A stretch of DNA of 64,000 bases from Motacilla alba alba (GCF_015832195.1 NC_052028.1:8599501-8663500); one strand, 5' to 3'; shown: positions 37,001-46,860, counted from the stretch's first letter. Translations and numbers: made by a program. Notes: a model not told the origin generated them from the letters alone.

Positions 37001-40000
37001 ATGAGATACTCCAATAGAGATTTGAGTAGCTGAAACTGCTGGGTGAAAGCACCCTTGATCTCAGCCAGGCTGGCTCCTGCTGCAGGCGGGTTCCCTCCCT
37101 GTGGCACCGGATCCTTTCCATCCACATACCCACAGCTGGACCAGCCATGCCACGAGGGTGACCCAGGGGTGGTGGGCACTGCCTGCCCCCCGCCAGCCTG
37201 GCAGCACCTGCGTGCTTTCCATGTCCTCGCTTTCCGTCTGCTTCGCCACGTCCGAGCGCGTTCCAAGGATGCCCTGGCTGCCTGGCACTCCAAGGGATGC
37301 CCTGGCTGCCCGGCACTCCGAGGGATGCCCTGGCTGCCTGGCACTCCGAGGGATGTCCTGGCTGCCTGGCACTCCGAGGGATGTCCCGGCTGCCTGGCAC
37401 TCCGAGGGATGTCCTGGCTGCCTGGCACTCCGAGGGATGCCCCGGCTGCCCGGCACTCCGAGGGATGTCCCGGCTGCCCGGCACTCCGAGGGATGCCCTG
37501 GCTGCCTGGCACTCCGAGGGATGCCCTGGCTGCCCGGCCCCCGCCGTGTCCCCGCCTGGCGCAGCCCTCCCGGCACGGCTCACCCGCTCTCTGTTGCAGG
37601 TTCACTCACCCGCTGATGCTGGGCTCTGGCATGCACACCACCGGCATCCCGCACCCCGCCATCGTGCCCCACTCCGGCAAGCAAGAGATGGAGCACTACG
37701 ACCGAAACATGTGAGTGGGAAGGGCTGGCTCGGCAGCAGCAGCTCCTCAACATCCATTTCGTCTGTCACTCTCAGTGCTCCAGCGGGGGGAGGATGGATG
37801 GACACTGAGCTGTGCAGTGCATTTGCTCTGAGGAGCAAATCCCGGCCCCCCACCTGCTCGTGCTGTTGGGTTGTTTTGGGGCCGAGTGTTCTGCTGGCTC
37901 TGATGCTGACAGCCCCTCCTTTTGTCCCACCAAGGAAACCTCAACCAGAACCAAAGAGAGAGAAGGAAGCCAAGAAGCCCACTATTAAGAAGCCCCTGAA
38001 CGCTTTCATGTTGTATATGAAAGAAATGCGGGCGAAAGTCATCGCCGAGTGCACCCTGAAAGAGAGTGCTGCCATCAACCAGATCTTGGGAAGGAGGGTA
38101 AGAGCTCACGGGGCCAGTGTCATCACCGAGTGCCACATCCCTGTCCCTTACAGCTGCTGTTAAGTACATTACAAGCATCTGCTGCAAATCCGGATGCTCC
38201 CACGAGCACAGGGGCTGGATATGCCCTGGGGCGGGGTGGCCGTGGTGGGCTGGGCCAGGAGGGGACAGCAGTGCCATGCTTCACTGCTGTTTGTCCTTGC
38301 AGTGGCACGCCCTGTCCCGGGAGGAACAAGCCAAGTACTACGAACTGGCTCGCAAGGAACGGCAGCTCCACATGCAGCTCTACCCCGGCTGGTCTGCCAG
38401 AGACAACTACGTGAGTGCCACCGTGCTGGGACCCCCACCCTAGGGCATGGCCCAGAATGGCCTGGGGGGCTGGCTGGTGCTTACCAAACACCTGCTCCTG
38501 GAAATGCCTCACAAGAGCCATAGAAATTCACATTTCAGGAGTATTTTGACACCCTCTTGCCTAATTGCCTGTCTAAAGGGTGAATGATACAGCCCACAGC
38601 AACCACAAGCTTTTATTTGCTTTTTGTCCAAGCAAATACAAATAGAAAGGAAGAGAAGCTTTTAAGTGCTGTGGATATATCTTTGGAAATGTAATTTTAT
38701 GGAAGCAAACAGCTCTGTGCATCTTGGACAGCAGCTGAGGTATCTGTAAGGGTGGTGAGGCCCTGGCACAGGTCACCCAGAGAAGCTGTGGCTGCCCCAT
38801 CCCTGGGAGTGTTCAAGGTCCAGTTGGACAGGGATTGGAGCAACCAGGTCTCATGGAAAGTGTCCCTGCTCATGTCAGGGGGTTGGAACAGGATATCTTT
38901 GAGGTCCCTTTCAACCCAAATAATTCTATTATTCTGTGACTTAAAATAGTGGATCTTTTTGTAGGGAGTCTTTTCCTGTGACTTCCATACTGTTTTGACA
39001 ATACATGCCTAACAAGCTCATTAGTGAACTGAAGCAAAGCACACATAAGTCTTCAGACATCTGTCCATCCATACATTTCCATCATTTCCCTCACAGACAC
39101 TTTCTTACCCCTGGGAACTGCACAGTGAGAGCCCATCCTTCCCACACTGACTCCAGCTCTCCTTCCAGAATGACAAAACACCTCCAAGGGCAAGAAAACA
39201 CCTGTAAACAGACCCAAACCACCCCAAACTGCCCCCAAAAACAGAGGGCAGAGATGATGCAGAAAAAGCAGAGGTGATGGGAAGCCCCCAGCCCACATTT
39301 TGATGGGCACACATCTGGAAGGCATCAGCATTGCTGAGAGCATGGCACCATCTTCCTCCAAGACCAAGCACATCCTCCATGGAAATCCCAGTCCTGTATC
39401 ATCTTCCTCTGGTTCCTTGGGGAACCAAGGCTGGTTCCTTTCTACAGAAGATAGATGGTGGGCTCCAAAAGTGCATATTGGTCCTCCCAGCACTGTGAAC
39501 CAGCTGGTTTGGGTGCTGTGGTTGTTGGAAGAGGTGCTGCTCTCTCTGAAGTTGAGCAGGGATGAGGAGGAGGAATGTAGGTCACTCGTGCAGCATATGA
39601 TGCGGATATCGGGCAGGAAATACAGCTGCTCCCCCACTGAAGGAAAAGCTTACCACAGCTCAGAGCTTTCCACCTTCACTTAAACCACAAGAAGTCATAC
39701 AAAAAGTCACAGGTCAAAGGCAGCCCTGGGAGCTGCCTGTGCCACACAGCCAGATTTGCTTCCGTGCTGCTGTGCCCTCATTAATCAGCTCATTAGGGGG
39801 CATGGGGAGGTGCTGCATCTTGTGAATCAGAGGCAGTTTGGGGATAAAATAGGATTTTTTTATTAGTGAAAGGAGAATGAGAGATGGGTCCAAAACTGCA
39901 AAAGCACTGAAATAGATTAGTATTACTTAAAATAAATTTCTGGGAATTTCCTAAAACTTTCTTTCCCATTTGGAATCAGGGAATATCAAGAACCAGTTTC

Positions 40001-43000
40001 AGTTTGGGTATAAGGCACCACATTAAAGCATGTTTTGGAAATAGGGAAGCTTCTAAAATGGACCAAGTGCTTTTAGAAACATAAGGAGAAGGAATAAGAA
40101 TATGACAGGAGCATCAGCCATTGATCATACTCTCTCCATTGCATGCAGCAAATGTTTAACTCTATTGATCTCATTAAATATATTAATTAAACCATCACTT
40201 CATTAACTAAAGCAATAATGGGTGGGATCCCCAAGTGAGATGCATCAGAGTGGGCTGAGGAGTTTTGGCAGGAGCTGGCAGAGGTGCTGAGCAGCACAGG
40301 CACAGGCACTGGCTTTATTACAGCTGGTTTACATGCACTAACATTTTCCCTCACACTTTCTGACGCAGCCTGCACCATAGATCTGGGTCTTAACTGCATT
40401 TGCAGCATAGTCCTGGACTCATAGACCAGAGCAGTGTGTTGGGGAGAAGATGGAGCAGACGTGGGGGTAGGAGGGGGGACATGGCTGCCACCACCTCTTG
40501 AGTTTATTGCAGTTTCCACAAATGCACAGGTCTCACTCAAAGTGCTGAGCCAAAATGCCTGTGGTGCTGGATCCGGGGAATTGGAAATGAGGGTTAATCC
40601 CTGAGAAAAGGCACAAGCCCAGAATGAATTTGTGCTGTGCAGAAGCCATAGCAAGTCCCCAAAAACACATTTGGGCTTCACTTTGAGAGTTCCTCCTGGG
40701 TTTCTTCTTAGGAGCATTGGAATGGGACAAGAGGAGAGGCAGGGGACACCCTCACAGATAAACCTGAGTGGTCCCTTTGCAGCCTTTTCCAGTTCATCTC
40801 CTCCTGGAATGGGCTGAGCCAGCAGCACCATGGCTCTTCACTGGGAGGCAGCAGCCATCCCCAGCACCCAGTCCAGCCCCAAAAACCCTGCACAGCACCC
40901 TCAGTTTTCTGGAGCACAGGTAACAGCCTTTCCTTTGATTTCCTAGGGGAAAAAGAAGAGACGAACACGGGAAAAGCAGCAAGATTCCAGCTCGGGTGAG
41001 TGCCTGCAGCCTGGCAGCTGTTCTGCTTTCCTGCTCAGATGGGACAATCCAAAGCAGTTGTTGTGTTTTACCATGTTTTCTTTTATTCTCCAGAGCTTAA
41101 CTAGAGAAATACATATGCATTATTTTTTAAGCCGTGGTAAATTGACATTTTTGTGACTTTTTAATGGACGTGTTTGACTTAGAACATGGGTAGTGTGTGA
41201 AAACTGAAAAGATTAGATTTGGGCAAATGTATAGTAACTTCATATAAACTATCACTAAACTTTATCTGTTGAAAACATCCAAGGTGAATGTCCCCATCAG
41301 ACCTACAGATGATACTAACTAAAGAAAACTCCTCTCAAATGCATCCATATTGTGTGCGGGATGAAATGTAGTGGCAGGACTGAAGATCACTCATGGGAGT
41401 ACTCCAACTTTGGTTGTCATTTCATAGTAATGTAGACTTGAAGCAAAGTCATACTAAACCCCACCCCCCTGTACCACCCTCCTGATTGGAAAAGGCCCTT
41501 TTGACAGATTTCAGCTGGTCACAGACACATTCCCATCATCCAAGGCTATTCATGTGCTGATTTCTGAAGTATTCCTACCATATCAGGAATAAATGTTATC
41601 TGTACCAATAAATATTAGTTAAAAGGGGAATCATTATCAAGAGATGTGTCCCAATAATGCCTTCAGCTTAATTAACACTGTTGATCTCATTCAGTGCTGA
41701 GTTTGGTAAGAATACAAGCTTTTAGGCCTCCATGTAGAGTGCATTGTATATTTTTATATATCCATATGTATGTCTTGTCTGTGTGATACAAAAATTATAA
41801 TTTCACCTGTTACAGATTGGAAACCAACTACTGGTTGTACAAAACGAGACATTCATTGATGGTGGTTGAAAGAGAGGCTGAATCCAGCACAGAAATGTGC
41901 TGTCCAGTCTCATTCACAACACCAGAGAAAACATCATGTGCCTGAAAGCAAACAGGGCTTCACCCTAATGAGTCCTGAAATTATACAGCAAAACAGCAAC
42001 GTTTTAGGAAAGGCCGTGGAGAACAGCTTTTCCATTAAAACTGGAAGGGTTTGATGGGGGGCAGAGTGGAATAGCTGTGCCTAGGTCTCCGTGGTGCTAA
42101 CTCTGCTTTCAGCCTGCTTCTGCAACGTTTCCTCCTCTTTCCTCCGTGCGCAGTCCGAGCTCGCTGGCAGCCCGGTGGTGTCTGCTGGAAAGGCAGGGAG
42201 CCGGGAAGGATGCAGATACAGGAGTCAGGCATCGCCTCCGGATTTGGCAGCTTTTCCAGACTTAAGAAATTGGGAGAGCTGTGAATTTCCCTGTAATTGC
42301 CCACGTTTCTCAAAGCTGTTTCCCAAACCACCTCCAGCTGCCAGCAGTGATCACTGATATTTGCCTAACGATCACTTTTTTCCAGGTGGTGCCAGCGCCA
42401 TTCAGTAGCAGAAAATAATGGGATTGTAGTCTGTTAGTCGTGTGTTCAAGTGGCTAAAATGATGTTGCCTCTTTTCTTCCTCGTGCTCCTCCTCCTCTTT
42501 GTGCCTCTGCCTTGCCCATTCTCCGCCGCGCATGCTTCTGTGTTCAGATCCTGCCTCTCCTAAGAAATGCAGAGCTCGCTTTGGCCTCAACCAACAAACG
42601 GACTGGTGCGGCCCGTGCAGGTGTGTATCGGCATCTCCTCGCTGCTGGGTGTTCCTGGGACAGGGGTCCAGCTCCAGGTGTCCCCCCGCAGCCATCCAGG
42701 TGTCCCGCAGCCATCCCGGCACCAGCGGGGGCTGCTCTGTCCAGGCAGGGATGGGGCGTGCTCTGGGCATCCTCAGGAGTTTTCTGAGCTGCAAGGGACA
42801 GGCTGTACTCCGGGGTTTTCATCCCTTCTGGGGCAGTGTTGGTTTAGTGCTGCACATGTTCTTCAGCTGATAGACTTCCCTGGTCTTAAAAGTTCAATTC
42901 CAGGATGGAGACCTCTGTGACCCTTACATAAGGCTTTATTTCCAATCACATTAGTCACACCCTAGGGCCAGCAAGTGAGGATTTAATGTGGTTTTTTTTC

Positions 43001-46000
43001 CTATTTATACTGGGCTAACCATGTATTTCAAGATCCATCTCTTCCTGAGCCTTAAATTTTGCAGTACCCACCACGGGTGGGGTGGGACAGCCTCAAGCAG
43101 CAAAACAGAGCAGTGCTGTGCTCCTCAGGCTCCCAGAGATGGATTTCGTCAAGAAATAGCAAAGTTCACATCAGCCAAGTGCTGCTGGGCTCAGAGGGGC
43201 TGCAAAGGCAGGCAGGCAGGGTAAGCTCCTGGGAGCTTCTGGATCTGGGTGCTGGAGCACAGAGAGACTCCAGCTAGGACAGAGATCTGCAATTTGCAGT
43301 TCTACACCAATGCATGAAGAAAAAGGCGGAAGTAAAGTGGAACACTGCCTGATGTATTCACTTCAGCTTGAAGTGACTAAAATAATTTAGCTGACCCACA
43401 CCTTGCAGCACCCCAAGCTCCAGTCCCTGTGGCTGAGTCCCCTCCTGCACTTCAGCGTGCCACAACGGCAGAGCTCCCTGTTTGCCTTTTATTCCCTGGG
43501 TGGTGTCATCAAGCACCATTTTTTAATTGATTAAGAATCTAGGCAGAGCTCCCTTAGTGTCTCATTAATACCTGAATGTCCAGAGGGGCTGCTGGAGTGC
43601 CCCATGCCCCTGCAGCTGTGCTGCCACGCTGAGCGCCCCACTCTTCATGGACACTTCCTCACCTTCCCTCTGCCTCCATTCCAGCTCTGAACTCACTTCT
43701 CTGCACGGCTTCCCAATTAACACCGGCTGCTGGAGTGCCCGCACACCTTGGCATGCTCTTCCTGTGTCCCCCGTGTAACCAAGCCCTGGTCAGCCAGAGC
43801 TGCTCTGCAATTCTGTACTAACGTGCTGCTGCCACTCAGGGGCTCCTGCCCAACGTGCTCGGCTCACCTGTGGAGAACAACTTCCCCACGAGGATTTCCA
43901 CTCCACGGGAGAGGTTAACTGGTTAAGACTGGGTGTTCCTGCTCTAGAGCTTTCACACTCCTCCCCCATACCCTGGACAAACACTCCAGGGTGCTGTAGT
44001 TTCCAAAGTGAGAGGGATAAGTTCCCTTAAAGAGAGAGGGATAAACACCTTTAGCAGTGTAACACCCACCTCAGCATAACCCATGGACTGGGCCATTATC
44101 AGCAGTCTGTAGTATCACATCTGCTTTTTCCCCCTGTAAAAATCCAATGAATCAATGGGCATATTCCTGTAATCTTAAACAGATCATTGAAACTCTATCC
44201 TGCAGCTACTCCCAAGATGTCTCTGGGAAACACAGCTCTTCCTCAGGCTTGTCTCTGGGGAATTACACGCATGGAAAATGCCCTCGAGTTAAATAGTTCA
44301 GCTGGGCTGGGGTGTTTCCTATCGCATTAATTGGGTCAGCACGGCTGACGATGGCACTGCCAGCAGTGATGGCACTGCTCTTGTTCACATCCAGTGCAAG
44401 TCATGTTTAATACTGCACTAGTTGATACTCATTCTCGCACTGGTTTTTCATTAGGAAGATCAAAGACAGGTGTGTGCCCACATGAGTGAGTTCTCCATTG
44501 GATCCGTTCTCCTCGGTTCAGGCAGCCGAGGCAGGGAGCTGCCTGGGAGATGTTCTTTTACTGTTCTAGCTGTAAAGGCTCCAGCAGAGCAATTGTCCCT
44601 TCAATACTGTTAAGGTGACAATCTGGAGAGCTCTTTTGTTTGAGGATCTATACTGAGGTGCTTAAGGACCCAAGGCAGGTGACATGGGGGATCTGTCACG
44701 TGGAGAGAAGGAAAACCAGCTCAACAAACAGTGAAGACAAGATAGTGTGAGGGACTGACTCTGGACAAGCAGCGGTAGTTCAAACAATCTGGATGTACAA
44801 GGTGACACCTGGAACTCGGAATAAACACTGAACAGAATTGTCACAGGATGTGAGGGAATCATGGCCAAACCCAGCTACAGCAAGAATGATGTGTGACTTG
44901 TATTTTTGATACCCCCAAATCATAACACACATGTGGGGAACCTGAGTGTTTCTTCCAGGAGGGACTAAAGGAGGCTGGTCCCTGCTCTCTAAGGCTGCTG
45001 CCTTAGGAACCTTCCCAGTCCCAGCAGATTTCTTGCTAGAAGAGCAGGGCTGGGGGAGGAGAGCTGCCCCCGATGGGTGCTGTCCTGTAAAAACCCCTTT
45101 GGGTCAGTAAAGCCATCCCCAGCTGATGAGCCTGGAACTGAGTCTGTCACCACTGCAGGACCATTCTGCCCGTCTCTCCCTAGTGTCTGCCCAACGTACA
45201 GGTACATTGCACTTTGTACCTGTACTCCACTTCCCAAGGGAGAGGTCACATCCTAAGGGGAGGTCACAGCAAATTCTTCCTCTCCAGGAACCCCTTGGGC
45301 TGAAGTGTGATTGGTAGCTCTGTCAGGGCTGATTTTCCTTCAGCTCAGTGAGCAGGTTAAAGGTGATTTGCCCTCCAAGAAGCAACAAGTCCTCTGAAGG
45401 CCTCAGGACTGTTCCAGTTTTCAAAGTAGGACCTCAGACACGCTCAGACCATCTCCCTCCAGCCAATCCCAGACCATTTCCTTCCCTTTTCCTGAACGGT
45501 AGCTGAGCACATTTCTGCTCAGCTGTATCAGAGTTGTCCTTGGAGGTGGGATGAAGGGCAAGTACACTCAGAGCAGAAGAAAAGAGCTGAGAGTTAAGGC
45601 CAGGTTGGATGGTACTTGGAGCAACCTCTGGTTTAGTGGAAGGTTCCCTGCCCATGACAGGGAGTTTGAAACAGGATGAGCATTAAGGTCCCTTCCAACC
45701 CAAACTAGTCTGTGGTTCTAGGTAGATGACACTGTGCACAAGGCTAGGAAAGTGCTGGGAAGTGAGCTCTTGGAACCTTCAGATTTTGGGATGAGAAAAG
45801 CCAAGACTGGTGAAGGGCAGTGTCCCAGCAGAGCACAGCCTGGGGCCACCAAGCACAGTGGTGCTGACATGCCCTGTGACACCAGTGCACACGACTGTCC
45901 CACGGGCCCTGCGTGGGCTCTGTGGCAGCTGGGGAGGGGATGCATGGAGGGAAATGCTTTATTAGTCCTGAACTTGCGAGAGCCAGGCACCCACACAGAA

Positions 46001-46860
46001 TCCGAGCAGTCGGGGTGGTGACTAGTGAGGAATGACCTCGTGGGTTAGATTTTTATTATTATTATTCTGATTAATTTTTTTTTACATTTTTGGGGTGTTT
46101 ATTATTGTTTATATTATTATTTTAAAATTGTATTGTTTCGCTTTTTTATTGTTATTTTCCTTTCATGGCCTTGATGATTATTTGATTATTAATTTGGAGG
46201 GGGCGGAGGTTTTTTTCTTCTTTTTTTTTGGTTTTTTGGTTTGGTTTTTTGGGTGGTTTTTTTGTTGGTTTTTTTTTTTTTGTTTGTTTGTTTTTTGGGT
46301 TTTTTGGGGTTTTTTTGTTTTTGCTGTTTTCATTTTTCTCCCGGCACTCTGATCCTGGCTCCTGTTTCCTGCCTTCCTCCCGCTCCTCCTCCTCCTCTCC
46401 GCTTGCCCGAGCCCCTCCCGCAGCCCCGCTCCCGGCGCGCCGGCGCCGCCTGGCGGTGTTCCCGCAGCGCTGCAGCGCCGCCGGGAGAAGGGGACGGCGG
46501 ATCCGCGGGGCTGCCGCGACCCTCCCGTTACTCACGCGGGCCTCTCTCTGCTGTTCCAGGAGGAAAAAGAAGTGCATTCGGTACCTACAAGGAGAAGGAC
46601 GCTGTGCCAGCCCAGTTTCTTCCGATGGAAGTGCTATAGACTCCCCTCCATCCCCACCGGACGCACTCCGATGCATCCCATCCGCCTTCCCGTCAGAGCA
46701 GCTCGCAGCCCCCGCCGACCCCGCGCACCGCGACCAGCCCGACCCCTGCCCCGTGTCCGCGCACCTCCCGCCCGCCTCCGGCCCCTCCAGACCCGGCGCC
46801 CGGCGCTCCTCGGCACCCGCCGCGCCCCCCGCCTCCAGCCGCGCCTCCTCGGGGACATAG
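27883..46860 (+). CDS. TCF7: TCF7 (TCF-1) transcription factor, 3' nine exons (5' end outside window)
   Basis: Coding exons: 27883-28015, 31037-31127, 35583-35669 (cassette), 37600-37710, 37935-38097, 38303-38410, 40947-40995, 42548-42620, 46560-46860. They total 1116 nt (371 residues plus stop, or 342 without the cassette). Every junction is GT-AG and frame-consistent. Visible domains are the central Groucho/TLE-interacting region ([18 protein letters not shown]), an HMG box from about [12 protein letters not shown] to WSARDNY, the basic [13 protein letters not shown], a four-cysteine C-clamp (KKCRARF, DWCGPC, KKKC), and a Pro/Ser-rich tail. TCF-1 is a nuclear Wnt effector that bends CCTTTGATS sites, recruits beta-catenin through an N-terminal domain not in this window, and otherwise recruits TLE repressors. 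It is essential in mammalian T-cell development. LEF1 is excluded by the C-clamp, and TCF7L1/L2 by the linker and by the neighbour SKP1. The true start is upstream. Confidence 0.96.
28016..31036 (+). other. TCF7: TCF7 intron
   Basis: About 3.0 kb. It contains a perfect TCF/LEF consensus CCTTTGATC at 28110-28118. A 141-codon open frame at 29187-29612 has no recognisable domain. No CR1 was recognised. The 3' end has the polypyrimidine tract CTCCTCTCCTTCTCCCTTCC before the tandem acceptor. Confidence 0.8.
28110..28118 (+). promoter_or_regulatory. Candidate TCF/LEF binding site
   Basis: CCTTTGATC is the full consensus for TCF/LEF HMG boxes and lies 95 nt downstream of exon A. It could mediate autoregulation, but 9-mers like this also occur by chance in a 64-kb window; CTTTGATC also occurs near 9418 and 12069. 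There is no paired C-clamp helper motif that I can see. Confidence 0.25.
31037..31127 (+). CDS. TCF7: TCF7 exon B (central domain)
   Basis: 91 nt, encoding (G)[20 protein letters not shown] then [10 protein letters not shown], with the last Trp codon split across the next junction. The acceptor is CAGCAG, so splicing at 31034 instead of 31037 would insert one Ala. The donor GTGAGT starts at 31128. The FYPL..GGVGQI segment is shared by all LEF/TCF proteins. Confidence 0.95.
32953..33115 (+). mobile_element. CR1 LINE fragment, 3' end
   Basis: Sense: GAGGAGCTGTGGCTGCCCC, GTGTCCAAGGCCAGGTTGG, AGGTGTCCCTGCCCACGG, and CCAAACCATTACAGGATTCC. Confidence 0.9.
33489..33851 (+). mobile_element. CR1 LINE fragment, ~360 bp
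   Basis: Sense. It starts within GAGAGCTGGGGTTGTTCAGG and continues through GTTAGATCAGATGTTAGGAAG, GAGGCCCTGGCACAGATTGC, GTGTCCCTGCCCATGGCAGG and TTCCTTCCAACCTAGACC. It is the second-longest copy in the window. Confidence 0.92.
34509..34632 (+). mobile_element. CR1 LINE fragment, 3' end
   Basis: Sense: CCTGGAAGTGTTCAAGGC, CTTGGAGCAACCTGGTCTAG, GGTCCCTTCCAACCTGAACC, terminal ATTCTGTAATTCTATGAT. Confidence 0.92.
34985..35150 (-). mobile_element. Diverged CR1 LINE fragment (different subfamily)
   Basis: Antisense: AATCACAGAGTAGATAAAG, GGAAGTGACCACAGCGGGTC, AGCACATGGCACAGGATTGC, TCCACACCCTCTCTGGGCAA, then CCAGTGCTTGGTCACTGCAC. It is more diverged than the others and resembles the CR1 subfamily with a longer 3' UTR. 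Confidence 0.7.
35583..35669 (+). CDS. TCF7: TCF7 cassette exon, LEF1 exon-6-like
   Basis: 87 nt (29 codons) between the acceptor TTCTTCCTGATCCCAG and the donor GTGAGT. It begins with one nucleotide and ends with two, matching the split Trp codon of exon B and the first G of the next exon, so inclusion or skipping keeps frame. It encodes [20 protein letters not shown] then LSAGASFSR. In human LEF1 the corresponding alternatively spliced exon has the same core (PVYP....GFRQPY.S.LS). Human TCF7 as I recall it joins Trp directly to Phe with no such exon. No ATG lies in this frame, so it is easily missed. Inclusion rate is unknown. Confidence 0.85.
36355..36418. repeat. 16-bp tandem repeat, 4 copies
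   Basis: Four back-to-back units of the form TTGATCCATGCATCCC with one to five substitutions each. Partial related words (CCATGCA) flank it. Confidence 0.85.
37269..37538. repeat. 28-bp GC-rich minisatellite, 9.6 copies
   Basis: Unit ATGCCCTGGCTGCCTGGCAC plus TCCGAGGG, differing at only a few C/T positions between copies. The period of 28 is not a multiple of three and no frame contains a stop, so it produces long spurious ORFs on both strands. One of these runs through the following intron into the HMG exon. It ends 61 nt upstream of the exon at 37600. The low divergence implies recent expansion and likely length polymorphism. Confidence 0.97.
37600..37710 (+). CDS. TCF7: TCF7 exon C (linker before HMG box)
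   Basis: 111 nt, acceptor CTCTCTGTTGCAG, donor GTGAGT at 37711. It completes a Trp or Arg codon, then encodes [20 protein letters not shown] followed by [16 protein letters not shown]. The [11 protein letters not shown] motif is shared with LEF1 and TCF7L2, while [10 protein letters not shown] matches TCF7. Confidence 0.96.
37711..37934 (+). other. TCF7: TCF7 short intron
   Basis: 224 nt, GTGAGT...CCACCAAG. The acceptor uses AAG instead of the commoner CAG or TAG. The intron has no in-frame stop in the HMG reading frame. Confidence 0.9.
37935..38097 (+). CDS. TCF7: TCF7 exon D (HMG box, first part)
   Basis: 163 nt. It encodes the acidic/basic lead [13 protein letters not shown] and then the HMG box start [20 protein letters not shown], continuing to NQILGRR. 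Helices 1 and 2 of the HMG domain are here, including the [10 protein letters not shown] intercalating region. The donor is GTAAGA. Confidence 0.98.
38303..38410 (+). CDS. TCF7: TCF7 exon E (HMG box, second part)
   Basis: 108 nt, phase 0 at both ends: [20 protein letters not shown] then [16 protein letters not shown]. This is HMG helix 3 and the start of the basic tail, and it matches the vertebrate TCF/LEF consensus at every position I can recall. Acceptor TTTGTCCTTGCAG, donor GTGAGT. Confidence 0.98.
38411..40946 (+). other. TCF7: TCF7 intron
   Basis: 2.5 kb with one CR1 fragment (38751-38940). Minus-strand open frames of 194 codons (39053-39637) and 214 codons (40187-40831) have no recognisable domain. 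The 39.8-40.2 kb part is AT-rich and unremarkable. Confidence 0.8.
38751..38940 (+). mobile_element. CR1 LINE fragment, 3' end
   Basis: Sense: GGTGAGGCCCTGGCACAGG, CACCCAGAGAAGCTGTGG, GAGTGTTCAAGGTCCAGTTGG, GGTCCCTTTCAACCCAAATA, terminal ATTCTATTATTCTGTGAC. Confidence 0.92.
40947..40995 (+). CDS. TCF7: TCF7 exon F (basic tail / NLS)
   Basis: 49 nt after [29 protein letters not shown] plus one nucleotide. The KKKRR run is the conserved nuclear localisation and DNA-bending basic tail. It ends in phase 1 and is the branch point for alternative C-termini: joining 42548 gives the C-clamp, and joining 46560 directly gives the short tail. Confidence 0.96.
40996..42547 (+). other. TCF7: TCF7 intron with a possible alternative terminal exon
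   Basis: 1.55 kb. AT-rich around 41.1-41.85 kb. A good acceptor (CACTTTTTTCCAG) at 42385 precedes a short frame ending TAG at 42408 that is phase-compatible with exon F. No other exon was recognised. Confidence 0.7.
42386..42408 (+). CDS. TCF7: Possible alternative terminal exon of TCF7 (start of)
   Basis: After a strong polypyrimidine tract and CAG, splicing from exon F would add GGASAIQ and stop. LEF/TCF genes use several alternative 3' ends, so this is plausible, but no homologous peptide is known to me and acceptor-like sites are common. Treat it as a hypothesis; the exon's 3' limit cannot be set. Confidence 0.2.
42548..42620 (+). CDS. TCF7: TCF7 exon G (C-clamp, first part), alternatively spliced in family
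   Basis: 73 nt, acceptor TGCTTCTGTGTTCAG, donor GTGTGT. Encodes (D)[19 protein letters not shown] then CGPC and two nucleotides. Three of the four C-clamp cysteines are here. The C-clamp is a second DNA-binding module that reads GCCGCCR helper sites in E-isoforms of TCF7 and TCF7L2. Because its length is not a multiple of three, skipping it shifts the frame of the last exon. Confidence 0.97.
44890..45250. mobile_element. Possible solo-LTR relic of an endogenous retrovirus (uncertain)
   Basis: The segment has a late region resembling an LTR R-U5, with CCCCTTTGGGTCAGTAAAGC and then a GAGCCTGGAACTGAGTC block and a GTCTGTCACCACTGCAGG end. No target-site duplication, primer-binding site or viral coding sequence was found. 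It could equally be unique intron sequence. Confidence 0.25.
45596..45720 (+). mobile_element. CR1 LINE fragment, 3' end
   Basis: Sense: AAGGCCAGGTTGGATGG, CTTGGAGCAACCTCTGG, GGTCCCTTCCAACCCAAACT, terminal GTCTGTGGTTCTAGG. Confidence 0.9.
46040..46330 (+). repeat. T-rich then G/T-rich low-complexity tract
   Basis: ATT-rich sequence (46045-46190) passes into an almost pure G/T tract (about 46198-46325) made of GGTTTTTT-type words. It ends about 235 nt before the last exon and creates a spurious Phe/Trp-rich ORF. Confidence 0.9.

Larger units (their letters stand above)
35670..37599 (+). other. TCF7: TCF7 intron with two tandem repeats
   Basis: 1.9 kb. Holds a 16-bp x 4 repeat (36355-36418) and a 28-bp minisatellite (37269-37538) that ends 61 nt before the acceptor. 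The block at 36640-36830 is AT-rich and repeat-free and could be conserved, but this was not measured. Confidence 0.75.
42621..46559 (+). other. TCF7: TCF7 last intron
   Basis: 3.9 kb. Contains a CR1 fragment (45596-45720), a possible LTR relic (about 44890-45250), a G/T-rich low-complexity tract (46200-46325) and then a CpG-rich segment leading into the terminal exon. No further exon was recognised. Confidence 0.75.

Noticed and set aside
36907..37605. Minus-strand repetitive open frames (up to 232 codons) over the minisatellite
   Set aside because: They are direct translations of the 28-bp array; the period is not a multiple of three and no domain exists.
37297..38163. 288-codon plus-strand open frame that includes part of the TCF7 HMG box
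   Set aside because: It is a fusion of the stop-free 28-bp minisatellite, exon C read in the wrong frame, an unspliced intron and exon D. Splice sites and homology give the real exons.
42386..42408. Treating the short GGASAIQ frame as an established TCF7 isoform
   Set aside because: Phase fits, but no homologous peptide is known to me; kept only as a low-confidence hypothesis.
46095..46352. Phe/Trp-rich plus-strand frame resembling a membrane protein
   Set aside because: Low-complexity G/T tract; hydrophobicity comes from TTT and TGG codons.
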